Assembly (NCBI GenBank): GCA_947488325.1
Contig: CANKYZ010000002.1
Span: 434,001 to 498,000 of the forward strand
Source: an uncultured Erythrobacter sp.
GTDB lineage: Bacteria > Pseudomonadota > Alphaproteobacteria > Sphingomonadales > Sphingomonadaceae
Length of the DNA stretch: 64,000 nt
Direction of reading: 5' to 3'
A program made the position numbers and the translations under genes. The notes under the pieces were generated by a model that worked only from the letters and a program-made list of their open reading frames with translations, made no database searches and was not told the origin of the DNA. Of the stretch, positions 7,983-17,405 are shown in pieces (position 1 is the first letter of the stretch; each line of letters opens with the position of its first letter).

Positions 7983-8660
7983 ATGGAAATCATTCTCCTC
8001 GAACGGATCGAGAAGCTCGGCTCAATCGGTGATGTTGTCACTGTAAAGGACGGCTTTGCGCGCAATTTCCTTCTCCCGCAGAAGAAAGCGTTGCGCGCAA
8101 ACAATGCCAACAAGGCCGTGTTTGAAGCCAACCGTGAACGTCTTGAAAAAGAGAACGCCGAAAAGCGCACTGTTGCCGAAGGTGCTGGCGAAAAGGTTGC
8201 AGGGGCAGAGGTCGTTCTGATCCGTGCCGCTTCTAACGCTGGTCAGCTATATGGCTCGGTTAGCGTCCGCGACATGGTCGCTGGCCTGGTTGAACAAGGC
8301 CACGAAGTTGACAAGAAACAGGTCATCTTGGGCGCACCGATCAAAGTGATTGGCATGCACGAAGTGACTGTTGCCTTGCACCCAGAAGTCCATGTGACTG
8401 TTAAAGCCAATGTCGCCCGTTCGGACGACGAAGCTGAATTGCAGTCACAAGGCATCGACGTGCTGGCGCAAATGTTCGAAGACGAGCAGAAGGAACTTGC
8501 GGAGCAGGCCGATGCGAACAGTATCGACCCTAATCTTGAGCCGGGTGAAATCCCCGCCGAATTGCTCGACGAAGGCGCTGCGCCCGAAGCAGATGCCACT
8601 GAAGCTGATGAAGGCGAAACCGCCGAAGCAGCGGACGAAAAGGCTGAAGACGACGTATAA
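7983..8660 (+). CDS. rplI: 50S ribosomal protein L9 with long acidic C-terminal tail
   Basis: Residues 1-150 match L9: the start [19 protein letters not shown], the rRNA-binding [12 protein letters not shown] segment, the connecting helix, and the C-terminal domain up to [12 protein letters not shown]9 is usually about 150 residues; this one has 225, the extra 75 being very acidic and Ala/Glu/Asp-rich (for example [19 protein letters not shown]). Such tails are known in sphingomonad L9 proteins. AGAGGAGAAG precedes the ATG. The gene ends the rpsF operon and is followed by a strong intrinsic terminator. Confidence 0.97.
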   Translation: MEIILLERIEKLGSIGDVVTVKDGFARNFLLPQKKALRANNANKAVFEANRERLEKENAEKRTVAEGAGEKVAGAEVVLIRAASNAGQLYGSVSVRDMVAGLVEQGHEVDKKQVILGAPIKVIGMHEVTVALHPEVHVTVKANVARSDDEAELQSQGIDVLAQMFEDEQKELAEQADANSIDPNLEPGEIPAELLDEGAAPEADATEADEGETAEAADEKAEDDV

Positions 8661-8684
8661 GCGACGCTTCATTCTGACAAAACA

Positions 8685-8720
8685 GGGCGCGTGGGTCATT
8701 TAGATCCCCGCGCCCTTTTT
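8685..8720 (+). terminator. Intrinsic terminator of rpsF-rpsR-rplI
   Basis: The arms GGGCGCG (8685-8691) and CGCGCCC (8709-8715), with additional GGG/CCC pairing inside, are followed by TTTTT. It lies 24 bases after the rplI stop. Confidence 0.9.
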
Positions 8721-8763
8721 ATAAGGCGCGCCCCTTTTTTATAAGACGCGTCCTTTTTGTAAT
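8709..8763 (+). repeat. Triplicated terminator tail (three 18-20 bp imperfect repeats)
   Basis: Three successive units each consist of CGCG plus a short C-run, a T-run of five or six and an A/T-rich spacer: 8709-8726, 8727-8746 and 8747-8763. Units two and three repeat the descending arm and U-tract of the rplI terminator without a full new ascending arm, although unit 2 sits in the palindrome GGCGCGCC. This looks like local tandem duplication of a terminator tail. Confidence 0.7.
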
Positions 8764-8806
8764 AACGGACTTTAAATTGTACCAACAAACCAGCTAGGCG
8801 AACTGA

Positions 8807-10255
8807 ATGACCCCAATCTCCACCATCCTCGAACAATTGCAGCAACATTATGATGACGCGGTTAGCGCCCTGCGCGCCGACGTGATTGCATTCGGTCAAA
8901 AAGGCATTTCGCCACCGGACCGCAAACGGGTGGACGGAAGTTATGCCTATCCGCAGCTAACTCTGCATTATTCGGGAGTGGGCGAAGCCAAGGATCGCAG
9001 CCGCGCATTTGGCCGGTTGGAAATGGCAGGATCATACACCACCACAATCACCCGGCCTGATTTGTTCGCGCGGTATCTGACCGAACAGCTTGGAATAATC
9101 TCCGCCGAATATGAGATCGATGTGACGGTTGAGCGCTCGCGGCAAGAAATACCTTTCCCCTATGTGCTCGATGGCGAAGCCGGCGCGGCAATCCAGGGCA
9201 TCGCACCGTCCGAAATTGCGCAATATTTCCCCTCAACCGATCTCGCACTAATCGGCGATGAGCTGGCTGATGGGATCGATTGTGACGGTGAAACCGACAT
9301 GCCGCTGTCATTGTTTGATGGATTGCGCACCGATTACTCGCTGGCGCGGCTCGCCCACTATACCGGCACGAAGGTAGAGGACTTTCAGGACTTCATCTTG
9401 TTTACCAATTATCATCGATATGTTGATGAATTCGTGAATTGGGGTGCGAAACAGATCGGTCCCAATGATCGTGGTACTGGCTACACAGGATTAAGCGGCG
9501 CAGGCGGTTTGGATGTCTCTGACCCGGCTGAGGACGCTCAGGAACAGCTTAACGACACCGCTTGGCGTAAACACCAAATGCCAGCCTATCACCTCAAGCG
9601 GGCCGACAATCGCGGGATTACATTGGTCAATATTGGTGTCGGACCATCCAACGCAAAAACAATTTGCGACCACCTCGCTGTACTACGTCCTCATGCCTGG
9701 ATGATGATCGGCCATTGTGGCGGAGTCCGAGCAAGCCAGAAGATCGGCGATTTCGTCCTCGCTCACGCTTACCTACGCGATGATCATGTGCTCGATACGG
9801 TGCTACCCCCAGAGATTCCGATCCCGCCGATTGCCGAAGTTCAGCAAGCTCTCGCCATTGCTGCCGAGCAGGTGTCCGGCGTACAAGGTGCAAACCTCAA
9901 GCAGCGCATGCGGACCGGCACTGTTGTAACCACCGATGACCGCAATTGGGAATTGCTATATTCAAGCAGCGCCAAACGCTTTTCACAAAGTCGCGCGATT
10001 GCGGTTGAAATGGAAAGCGCGACCATCGCCGCCCAAGGATACCGTTTCCGTGTGCCTTATGGCACTTTGCTCTGCGTCTCTGACAAACCTCTACATGGAG
10101 AGATAAAGCTACCGGGACAGGCCAACAAATTTTATGAAGAAGCGATTGCCGCTCATCTTCAGATCGGTTTGCAGGCCGTTGCCAGCCTGCGCGACGAAGG
10201 CGACCGTCTTCACAGCCGTAAATTGCGGGCGTTTAACGAACCACCCTTTAGGTAA
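8807..10255 (+). CDS. amn: AMP nucleosidase
   Basis: The protein of 482 residues hydrolyses AMP to adenine and ribose 5-phosphate, adjusting the adenylate pool in the cytosol. The N-terminal half carries the AMP-nucleosidase-specific region (LFDGLRTDYSLARLAHYTGT, QDFILFTNYHRYVDEF), and the C-terminal half is a nucleoside-phosphorylase fold with NIGVGPSNAKTICDH, MIGHCGG, and the VEMESATIAAQGYR ribose-site segment. The length matches Amn (about 480-490). It lies alone after the ribosomal terminator array and is probably transcribed from its own promoter in 8764-8806. Confidence 0.93.
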   Translation: MTPISTILEQLQQHYDDAVSALRADVIAFGQKGISPPDRKRVDGSYAYPQLTLHYSGVGEAKDRSRAFGRLEMAGSYTTTITRPDLFARYLTEQLGIISAEYEIDVTVERSRQEIPFPYVLDGEAGAAIQGIAPSEIAQYFPSTDLALIGDELADGIDCDGETDMPLSLFDGLRTDYSLARLAHYTGTKVEDFQDFILFTNYHRYVDEFVNWGAKQIGPNDRGTGYTGLSGAGGLDVSDPAEDAQEQLNDTAWRKHQMPAYHLKRADNRGITLVNIGVGPSNAKTICDHLAVLRPHAWMMIGHCGGVRASQKIGDFVLAHAYLRDDHVLDTVLPPEIPIPPIAEVQQALAIAAEQVSGVQGANLKQRMRTGTVVTTDDRNWELLYSSSAKRFSQSRAIAVEMESATIAAQGYRFRVPYGTLLCVSDKPLHGEIKLPGQANKFYEEAIAAHLQIGLQAVASLRDEGDRLHSRKLRAFNEPPFR

Positions 10256-10398
10256 GCGCCGCGGTTACCACGCCGCCTAAGTATTGTCCCCACTGTAACT
10301 CTACGAAGTCGCCCCGCCTCAGTCCGATAACCAAAATCGGCGATAACCGGTGACATGGTGCAACAACAGACAGCGATGGCGATAAAGGGTTACACTTC

Positions 10399-11901
10399 GT
10401 GATCATCAATGTGGATGATCTAAGAAAGCAGGGCATTGCGCTCCTAACTTTGGTTGGTTGGGGGGTTGTTTTCGCGCTTGGTATCTTGTCGGTGGAGCAT
10501 GGCCAGTACGCGCTCATTGCAACGAGTATCAGCTCTCTCATTAATCTGATCCCGACTTGGTATGCACTAAGAGGGTCCAGTGGCAAACAAGCCCGGCTTA
10601 ACATTGGATTAGTGACAGCGCTTCAACCGTGTTTGGTTGCCTATGCGATGCAGGGATCCCCATGGCAGTTCGACATGCACCTCTACTTTTTCGTCGCCCT
10701 CGCCCTTCTCACATCACTTTGGGATATTCGCGCGATTATTACCGCCGCGGGGATATTCATTCTCCATCACCTGATTGCATCGCTCTCAGCGCCGGAGATA
10801 ATGTTCCAGGGTGGTAATAATCTTGTGATGGCATTGATCCACATCAGCGCAATTATCATGGTTGCGGCGAGTCTGTGCTACATCAGTCTGTGGTTTACCA
10901 CCTTGATGCAGACCAATACGGACTTGGTTGAATTGAACGATGAACAGGTCAAAGAGCTAAAGGAAACTCGCATATCGTTGAGCGAGAATTTCGCCAAATT
11001 TGAGGCAGAGCGAGACGCCGCAGCCCAGAAGCAAGCCGAACGCGAGCTGATGTGCAAGTCGGAACTCGCAGCGGTCGCTGCCAGGTTTGAACAATCGATT
11101 GCCGCCATAGTCCAGTCGGTCGCTAAGAGTGTCAAAGGGTTGGAGCAGATGGCGAAGGCGCTAAGAACTATCGCAGCGGAAACAGACAAAGAGGCTCGCG
11201 ATGTCGCGAGCTCCGCTCAGGGCGCGAGCAAAGCTTCCAAAACAATCGCCGCCGGGGTTGCAGAACTGAAGCATTCCATATCCAAAATCGCATCTGACAT
11301 TGGTCAACAAAACCAGCTGGCGACAAAAGTCACACGGAGATCAGGCGACGCCAATCAGGAGCTTGGAACGCCGTGTAAGCAATCGCAAATTATCGCCGAG
11401 GCAACCAGCGAGATTGCCCGCATAACTAACGAAGCGAACGCCCAATCGTTAAATGCGACGATTGAGGCGGCAATCGATAGCAACGTTTGTGGCGGCTTTG
11501 CAGCAGCGGCGCAGGAAGTGAAAGCACTCGCCGCGCAAGCAAGTGAAGCCGCAACCCAAATCGACACCTTTCTTAGCGGTATGAGTACCGACACAGCCGG
11601 TGTTGAAATCGACATCCAAACGACCAGATCTGCAATCACAAGCCTCGATAAGATGGCGCGCTCAATCCGCTATGAAGTTGAAAGCCACCGCCGGTCCGCA
11701 GACACGATTGCCACCTTTGCCCGCAATGCTTCAGGGGATACTGATACAATGGCTAGGCAATCGAATTCGATTTCGAAACGAACCAAAGCCGCCATTATCC
11801 TGTCGGATGAATTCGAACAGGCAATTGAGATCTTGCGAAGCAATTTTCGCGAGCTCGACCGGATAACCTCTGACTTCAAAACCAGTTTAAAAGCAGCCTA
11901 G
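10399..11901 (+). CDS. Membrane chemoreceptor-like protein with degenerate signalling tip
   Basis: A 500-residue protein starting with GTG behind an AAGGG site. Residues 1-180 hold about six membrane helices without a periplasmic ligand domain; a coiled coil (about 185-235) follows, and residues 235-500 resemble the methyl-accepting signalling domain. At the tip, the usual QTNLLALNATIEAARAGE is replaced by EANAQSLNATIEAAIDSN, followed by CGGFAAAAQEVKALAAQ, where receptors have GRGFAVVAxEV. Several residues that contact CheA/CheW are therefore changed while heptads persist. No che genes are nearby. It could be a divergent receptor, a partner-specific variant or a decaying one; the fold call is good, the function unsure. 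Confidence 0.7.
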   Translation: MIINVDDLRKQGIALLTLVGWGVVFALGILSVEHGQYALIATSISSLINLIPTWYALRGSSGKQARLNIGLVTALQPCLVAYAMQGSPWQFDMHLYFFVALALLTSLWDIRAIITAAGIFILHHLIASLSAPEIMFQGGNNLVMALIHISAIIMVAASLCYISLWFTTLMQTNTDLVELNDEQVKELKETRISLSENFAKFEAERDAAAQKQAERELMCKSELAAVAARFEQSIAAIVQSVAKSVKGLEQMAKALRTIAAETDKEARDVASSAQGASKASKTIAAGVAELKHSISKIASDIGQQNQLATKVTRRSGDANQELGTPCKQSQIIAEATSEIARITNEANAQSLNATIEAAIDSNVCGGFAAAAQEVKALAAQASEAATQIDTFLSGMSTDTAGVEIDIQTTRSAITSLDKMARSIRYEVESHRRSADTIATFARNASGDTDTMARQSNSISKRTKAAIILSDEFEQAIEILRSNFRELDRITSDFKTSLKAA

Positions 11902-11911
11902 TCGCAAGCGG

Positions 11912-12976
11912 TTACGGCAAGATAGCGAGTCCATCCCCGCCCTCACCCGCTGGCAACCGGCGCAAAACTTCGCCGGACGCATAATCGACCTCTGCAACTG
12001 TGTTGCTGGCGGTTTCGGCGACGTAGATTTTGGAGCCGTCACCTGACCACAGGATCGTGACTTGAAAATGATCCTGCGCGGTTTCCGGAGAGGAAACCGC
12101 GATGCTACGGGTCACTTCGGCCGTTGCCAGATCGATGACGCTAAGCCCACCATCCAACAGATCGGACGTCACCGCCACATCGCCTTGTGGACGGATTGCG
12201 AGCCGCAATGGAAAATTGCCCGTATCAACCGTAGCGCGCACTTCCATAGTAGTCGGATCGAGCGCAAAGGCCTGGTTCGATCCGCGCGCAGATACCCACA
12301 ATGTCTTTCCATCCGGGGAAAGCGCGATACCTTCGGGTTCTTCGCCGACAGTGACGGAGAGCGGCTCAGCCTCGCCAACCAAATCAATCCGCGTGACTGT
12401 GCGTGAGCCCAGATCTGTGGTCCACGCAGCACTTTCATCCGGTGCAACCGCAATCATATGACTACCGCGTTTGCCCGTAGCATATTCGGTCAATTGGTAT
12501 TCGCCAAAGAACTCACCCGTTTCAGGGTTCTCAATCTTGAAAATCGATTGGCGACCCTCTGCTGTGACATAAATCGAACCTTTCTCATGCCACACAATCC
12601 CGTGCGGCCGCGCATTCTCGCCAAGATCAATGACGCCCGCACTGTCGAGACTGTTGGAAAAGAAAATTTCAACCGTACGCCCGCCATAACACGCTAGTGC
12701 GACGAAGAACCCATCGGACGAAGTGGCCAGCTCATGCGGATTGGTGCAGCTTGGTAACCGCAACACCTCCTCACCCGTTTCAAGATCAATCTTGGACAGC
12801 GTGTTGCCGCGTTTGTTGGCGACAAACAACGTGGGTGCGCTTGCAAGCTCTGCCAAACCGCTGTCCAGCGGCGGGTAAACGGTCCAGTTATTGCCTTCGC
12901 CCACAGCATCGGGCCCAGGTGCACATGCTACCAGTGATAGCGACGCCGCAAAGACTGCGAAGATGCGGATAATCAC
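11912..12976 (-). CDS. YVTN/YncE-type beta-propeller lipoprotein
   Basis: The protein of 354 residues begins with a lipoprotein signal ending in LVAC (Cys18) and then shows repeated propeller blades with the pattern I.L.TGE..R.., A.SPDG and L.VSARGSN typical of seven-bladed YncE/YVTN proteins. The last blade segment reads VAEVDYASGEVLRRL. Such proteins sit in the envelope; the ligand is unknown. Its ATG overlaps the end of the peptidase M2 gene by 4 bases, so the two are co-translated and may act together on periplasmic peptides, although that is only inference. Confidence 0.8.
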   Translation of the reverse strand: MIIRIFAVFAASLSLVACAPGPDAVGEGNNWTVYPPLDSGLAELASAPTLFVANKRGNTLSKIDLETGEEVLRLPSCTNPHELATSSDGFFVALACYGGRTVEIFFSNSLDSAGVIDLGENARPHGIVWHEKGSIYVTAEGRQSIFKIENPETGEFFGEYQLTEYATGKRGSHMIAVAPDESAAWTTDLGSRTVTRIDLVGEAEPLSVTVGEEPEGIALSPDGKTLWVSARGSNQAFALDPTTMEVRATVDTGNFPLRLAIRPQGDVAVTSDLLDGGLSVIDLATAEVTRSIAVSSPETAQDHFQVTILWSGDGSKIYVAETASNTVAEVDYASGEVLRRLPAGEGGDGLAILP

Positions 12977-14847
12977 CAGCCCGCCTCTTGCCCTTCATTC
13001 TGTTCGTCCAGCCATTCTTTCAGCGGAGCGAAATATTCGACCATCGCGGTGCCACTCATCTGACGCTCGCCGGTGAAGGCCTCTAGCGCATCGGGCCAGG
13101 GCACTGATGCGCCCAATTCGAGCATGGCATTGAGATTCGCACCCACTTCTTCGCTGCCATAGAATGAACAGCGATGCAGCGGTCCTTCCCAACCCGCCTG
13201 TTCGCAGGCGGCTTTGTAAAATTGAAATTGGAGCAATCGCGCCAGGAAGTAGCGGGTGTAACTGACATTGCCCGGCACGTGATATTTTGCTCCCGGATCA
13301 AACGCGTCTGCAGGGCGGTCAACGGGCGGGACAACACCCTGATACTCTTCGCGGATTTCTGTCCAGGCGGTGTTGTAGTCCTCTGGTGCGACTGAGCCAT
13401 CAAACAGGCTCCAGCGATAGCGATCGATCAATAGGCCGAACGGCAGGAACGCGACCTTGTCCATCGCCTGACGCAGCAACAGGCCGATATCTTTATCGGC
13501 GCTTGGAACCTGATCGGGTGTCAGCATCCCAATTTGCACGAGATATTCAGGCGTGATCGACAGCGCAATCGTATCGCCGATAGCTTCGTGAAAACCATCA
13601 TTTGCTCCGGTCAGATGAAGGAAATCTTGCTGGTTATAGGCGCGTTGATAATAATTGTGGCCAAGTTCATGGTGGATCGTGATAAAATCACCTGCATTAG
13701 GCTTAATGCACATTTTGATCCGCAAATCGTCGATATTGTCGATGTTCCAAGCACTTGCATGGCACACGACTTCGCGATCGGCAGGTTTTACAAATTGCGA
13801 CCGCTCCCAGAACGATTCAGGCAGAGGTTCAAAACCCAGTGAGCTAAAGAACTGCTCACCAATCCGCGTCATTTCAACAGCGTCCAAATCGCGTTCTTCA
13901 ATCAGGTCAGTGAGGTCATAACCGATGTCACCGGCACCCTCCGGCGCGACAAGCGGGTAGATATTGCCCCATTCCTGCGCCCACATATTGCCAAGCAGAT
14001 CAGCACGGATCGGGCCAGTCGCAGCCTGAACATCGTCACCGTAATGTTCATTCAATTTACGGCGAACATAAGTGTGAAGCGCAACGTAAAGCGGCCGAAC
14101 CTCCTGCCACATCCGCTCTGTATCGGCGGCGAATTCTTCGGGGCTCATATCATAACCAGAACGCCACATCGTGCCGAGATCATCAAAGCCCAGCTCGCTG
14201 GCACCTTCATTGGCGATGGCGACCATGCGGGTGTAATCTTCGCGCATTGGAGCGCCGACATTGTCGTGCCAACTCTCCCACATTTCAGCGAGTTCCTCTG
14301 GAGAGCGTTCCAGGTTGCCCATCTCTGCCTCAATGTCAGAGCCGTTGATCTCGGCTCCATTCAGAGTGCCTCGTCCTTGCCCGTATTGCGCGCCAAGATC
14401 AGTAGCGATTTGCGACAATTCTTCAGCAGCGCCATCGCGCGCCGGAGCCGGAAGGCCAATGCTATGGCGCAGCACTCCCAGCTTACGTTCAACTATCGGG
14501 TCCAACCCTTCGACCTCGGCGTATTTCGCCGCTTCGGTTGCGAACCCAACGCTCATCAACGTGCCTTGCGCCCCATATTCCGCGGCCAGCGTGTTCGAAT
14601 CGTGGTTGATATTAGTTTCCTGCAACCAGGTTACATGCGCATTGATTTTCGAGAATTCCGCTAATTCTGCCTCAACAAATGTAATAAAGTCCGCAGCCCC
14701 TTCAGGCGTCAGAGGAAATTCAGTCGGGCCTTCAACAGCAGTTTCGGTTTCCGTATCGCCGTCGGCCAGAGCCGGAACGGAAGCTGCGGCCAAAGACATA
14801 GCGAGCGCGGCGGCGGATACTTTGAGCGAGTATTTGGCGAAGTTCAT
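12973..14847 (-). CDS. Peptidase family M2 (angiotensin-converting-enzyme-like dipeptidyl carboxypeptidase)
   Basis: A secreted metallopeptidase of 624 residues. A Sec signal (SAAALAMSLAAASVPALA) is followed by an acidic linker and the helical M2 fold. The zinc motif HHELGH lies at about residues 391-396, with the third ligand expected in the downstream NDGFHEAIGD segment. M2 enzymes remove C-terminal dipeptides from peptides. The length is right for a single-domain bacterial ACE homologue. It heads a two-gene unit with the downstream beta-propeller lipoprotein (4-nt overlap). The ATG at 14847 opens the signal peptide. Confidence 0.9.
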   Translation of the reverse strand: MNFAKYSLKVSAAALAMSLAAASVPALADGDTETETAVEGPTEFPLTPEGAADFITFVEAELAEFSKINAHVTWLQETNINHDSNTLAAEYGAQGTLMSVGFATEAAKYAEVEGLDPIVERKLGVLRHSIGLPAPARDGAAEELSQIATDLGAQYGQGRGTLNGAEINGSDIEAEMGNLERSPEELAEMWESWHDNVGAPMREDYTRMVAIANEGASELGFDDLGTMWRSGYDMSPEEFAADTERMWQEVRPLYVALHTYVRRKLNEHYGDDVQAATGPIRADLLGNMWAQEWGNIYPLVAPEGAGDIGYDLTDLIEERDLDAVEMTRIGEQFFSSLGFEPLPESFWERSQFVKPADREVVCHASAWNIDNIDDLRIKMCIKPNAGDFITIHHELGHNYYQRAYNQQDFLHLTGANDGFHEAIGDTIALSITPEYLVQIGMLTPDQVPSADKDIGLLLRQAMDKVAFLPFGLLIDRYRWSLFDGSVAPEDYNTAWTEIREEYQGVVPPVDRPADAFDPGAKYHVPGNVSYTRYFLARLLQFQFYKAACEQAGWEGPLHRCSFYGSEEVGANLNAMLELGASVPWPDALEAFTGERQMSGTAMVEYFAPLKEWLDEQNEGQEAGW

Positions 14848-14912
14848 ATGGGCGACTCTCTTGCTTGAAGAATTAAATTATGGTGCGATTTTGGACCCGT
14901 TCACGGCTGTTA

Positions 14913-15434
14913 TCAAGCCAAGCGTGACGAAACGCGATCTGCAATCAACACAATCAGTACAGTCAGGAAACCGCCGATACATGCGGCCATCTTGATCGGG
15001 CGCAATGTTGATGCAAACGCAGCCAAATCATCATCACCCGCAAACTGAGTTAGCTGAATGAACTGGGCAATTGTCTCACCATAATCGGTGATCAAGAAGA
15101 CCACACCAGAGGCAAGCGCGGCCCATCCCAGTGGACGAAGGACATTGCCTTTTCGTGCACGGTAGTGAAGCCCTGCCAAGACACAACCGATCCCAAATAT
15201 ACCGATAAAGATCAGGTCCATCATCATCGCAATCTTCGCCGCATTCAACAATCCATCACTGCGCCACGCCTGCTGTATGGCATCAACAGTCGCCGCATCA
15301 GGTGCGCTTTGATGTTCTGCCATACCGCCTGGAACGGCCAATGTGGCGAGCGGAATATGAAAATAGATCGTGATCGCAAACGCGATAAGCCCGCCGAGCC
15401 ACCATAGGACCGCGGTTCGCTTAGAAACAGTCAT
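14913..15434 (-). CDS. Hypothetical membrane protein, four predicted helices
   Basis: This 173-residue protein has four hydrophobic segments (about 10-30, 68-88, 100-120 and 150-168) separated by a periplasmic-looking loop rich in Ala/Asp. No catalytic motif or known family was recognised. It overlaps the upstream alpha/beta-hydrolase gene by 4 bases (ATGA), so it is the last gene of the asd-to-hydrolase run. The M2 peptidase gene begins 65 bases further on. Confidence 0.7.
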   Translation of the reverse strand: MTVSKRTAVLWWLGGLIAFAITIYFHIPLATLAVPGGMAEHQSAPDAATVDAIQQAWRSDGLLNAAKIAMMMDLIFIGIFGIGCVLAGLHYRARKGNVLRPLGWAALASGVVFLITDYGETIAQFIQLTQFAGDDDLAAFASTLRPIKMAACIGGFLTVLIVLIADRVSSRLA

Positions 15435-16189
15435 GGCGCGTTCAGATATTCCAAAATCGCGTCGCCCAATTCCGGTTTGGTTGCGCTGTCTAGGTGGCCA
15501 CCGGGCACTTCGTGATAGGACGCATTGGGAAGCAAACTGGCAAGCTCAATCGCAGAGCCATTGTCCTGATCATTCACGCCGCACGCCACCAATGTCGGCA
15601 TGGTGATGTTGCCGATCATGTCCAAATCGAAATCGCCCATCGAATCTAAGAGGAGCCTCGCCGCGACCCGGTCAACGCCCTGCGATTTGAGGAACTGGCG
15701 CGATAGATAAGCGGGATCGCCGCGCTCTATCGTATCAAATTCATCGATCACCCGTTTGAAGAAACCCGCACGTTTTTGCCATTCAGTCAGCCCTGCGACA
15801 CCCATGCCGCATGCGATCAATTTGCGCGGCTCCAAAACGCCGCTGGCGCAGCCGTGTAGAGATGTTCGCGCACCCAGCGAAAAACCAACCAAATCATACT
15901 CACCCGGCGCAAGCCCAAGATGCGCAATCAAAGCGGCGACATCACGCACCAAAACGCCATCAGGATAGGCGCCCGGGTCATTCGGCGCGTCGCTTTCACC
16001 ATGCACCCGGAAATCTAGCATAATTGCTTCAAATTCGGCACCCGCAAATCGCGCCGAATGCCTCCATTTGATCCAATTCATTTGAGACGAGGAAAACAAG
16101 CCGTGGAGCAGAACGAGAGGACGACCGGCGCCCTCCCTGTGGATGGCAAGGCGGGTTCCGTCGAAGCTAGAAAAGGACTCAACCAGCAC
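15431..16189 (-). CDS. Alpha/beta-fold hydrolase
   Basis: A 252-residue single-domain hydrolase. The oxyanion-hole motif LLHG is near residue 29, the nucleophile elbow is GFSLGA with Ser104, the acid is probably in ACGVNDQDNG near residue 210, and the His is in GGHLDS near 234. There is no signal peptide, so it is cytosolic. It overlaps the isomerase-like gene upstream by 11 bases and the membrane protein downstream by 4. The substrate cannot be told from sequence; esterase or lactonase activity is possible. Confidence 0.85.
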   Translation of the reverse strand: MLVESFSSFDGTRLAIHREGAGRPLVLLHGLFSSSQMNWIKWRHSARFAGAEFEAIMLDFRVHGESDAPNDPGAYPDGVLVRDVAALIAHLGLAPGEYDLVGFSLGARTSLHGCASGVLEPRKLIACGMGVAGLTEWQKRAGFFKRVIDEFDTIERGDPAYLSRQFLKSQGVDRVAARLLLDSMGDFDLDMIGNITMPTLVACGVNDQDNGSAIELASLLPNASYHEVPGGHLDSATKPELGDAILEYLNAP

Positions 16190-16835
16190 GCTTCACGAGC
16201 CCCTTTTGCTCCATCCGCCAGCGCGCCATTTCGATGCGGTCTTGGCCAAAGAATGGTTCTTTCTCAAACACCAGTGTTGGGACACCCCAATGGCCTGCTT
16301 CATCCAGCGCAGTTTGATTATCGGCGATTTCCGCATCGAGCGCCTCGGCATCGTTTAATGCCTCTGCCTCAAGTTCCGCAAAATCCAAGCCTGCGCGTGA
16401 CGCTGCATTGACAAGGTGATCACCCTCATGCCAATCATCGACCAATCCAGAAAAGACAATCCGCGACACCTCATCGGCGAAAGCAACACCCTTGCCCCGC
16501 CGCGTTGCGGCCTGCCCTGTTCGGCCAAGGCGATAGATATGCGGTTGATCGGCTGAAATTTCGCGGGTGGCAAGATTCTGAACTATCGGGTCTGGGCGCG
16601 GCCAGCGAAAGGGAATGCCAAGCTGCTGTGCACTCCGCATCGAATCCATCAGAATGTAACGCGGCGCATTGGGGTTGCCGGAAAACAAGATATCGGGATC
16701 GCGGATCGCAATCGGCCAAACCGTTCGCAACGTTATATCCAGATCATAGTCCTCTGCCATCGCGCGGTATCGCCCGATTGCCAGATAGGAATAAGGGGAA
16801 CGAAAGCTGAAAAAGAGGTCTGCTGTCAATGTCAT
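16179..16835 (-). CDS. 2-hydroxychromene-2-carboxylate isomerase / kappa-GST-like (DsbA fold)
   Basis: A 218-residue protein with the N-terminal signature FFSFRSPYSYLA, in which Ser replaces the redox Cys of DsbA, as in HCCA isomerases and kappa glutathione transferases. The C-terminal block GHWGVPTLVFEKEPFFGQDR is the conserved thioredoxin-fold end of the family. HCCA isomerase acts in naphthalene-type degradation using glutathione, but no such pathway is adjacent, so a general glutathione-dependent isomerase is an equal possibility. It sits in the tightly packed asd run. Confidence 0.85.
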   Translation of the reverse strand: MTLTADLFFSFRSPYSYLAIGRYRAMAEDYDLDITLRTVWPIAIRDPDILFSGNPNAPRYILMDSMRSAQQLGIPFRWPRPDPIVQNLATREISADQPHIYRLGRTGQAATRRGKGVAFADEVSRIVFSGLVDDWHEGDHLVNAASRAGLDFAELEAEALNDAEALDAEIADNQTALDEAGHWGVPTLVFEKEPFFGQDRIEMARWRMEQKGLVKRAG

Positions 16836-16854
16836 GCTGGCACCCTAACCCGGC

Positions 16855-17400
16855 CTATCGAAAAAAGCACTGCGTCCCGGCATAAAGCATCGATAGGGCG
16901 TCCTCTTTCAAGAAGCCTGCGACCTGACCGCTGATTATGAACTCCTCACCCAAGGTGCTGTCTTCGATCATCGTAAAACCGTCTATTGCTTCGATTTCGG
17001 CACGCGGTGTGCCGATGCCATATCCGCCAGGGACCGTAATACTTTCTGCTTCTTCGTCCAAGAACCAGCCGACAAGGCTGCCATCCTGGAAATTCACGGT
17101 CAGGCCGCCAGCATAACTGGAATATTCCATCGGCCCCGCCCCGCACTCCTTAATCTCACCACTTTCACTCGCTTTACCCAGCGCGCGGGCAACGGCGGCA
17201 TTCACTTCGGATTGCCCCGCTGCGAAAAAGAACGATTCCGATCCGGCGGTCAGCCCATCTCTATTCAATGAAACAAGGTTGGGATCGATCTCAGTCATGT
17301 TGGTGAGTTGCCCGCTCTGCCGGTCCGCAGGTGATGGTACGGTGCCACTGTCACACGCGGCAAGGCTGATTGCCGCAACCCCAATTAAGACAAGCCGCAT
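16855..17400 (-). CDS. Hypothetical lipoprotein
   Basis: A 181-residue protein starting MRLVLIGVAAISLAACDSG, a clear lipoprotein signal with Cys16. The rest is a small, acidic, Gly-rich domain with two further Cys (ECGAGP and TQCFFR) that may form a disulfide. No family was recognised. The start at 17400 was preferred to an upstream codon because it gives the lipobox and is preceded by AAAAAGGGA, which lies inside the last codons of the DUF2238 gene. That overlap makes the two genes translationally linked. Confidence 0.75.
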   Translation of the reverse strand: MRLVLIGVAAISLAACDSGTVPSPADRQSGQLTNMTEIDPNLVSLNRDGLTAGSESFFFAAGQSEVNAAVARALGKASESGEIKECGAGPMEYSSYAGGLTVNFQDGSLVGWFLDEEAESITVPGGYGIGTPRAEIEAIDGFTMIEDSTLGEEFIISGQVAGFLKEDALSMLYAGTQCFFR

Positions 17401-17405
17401 TTCTA

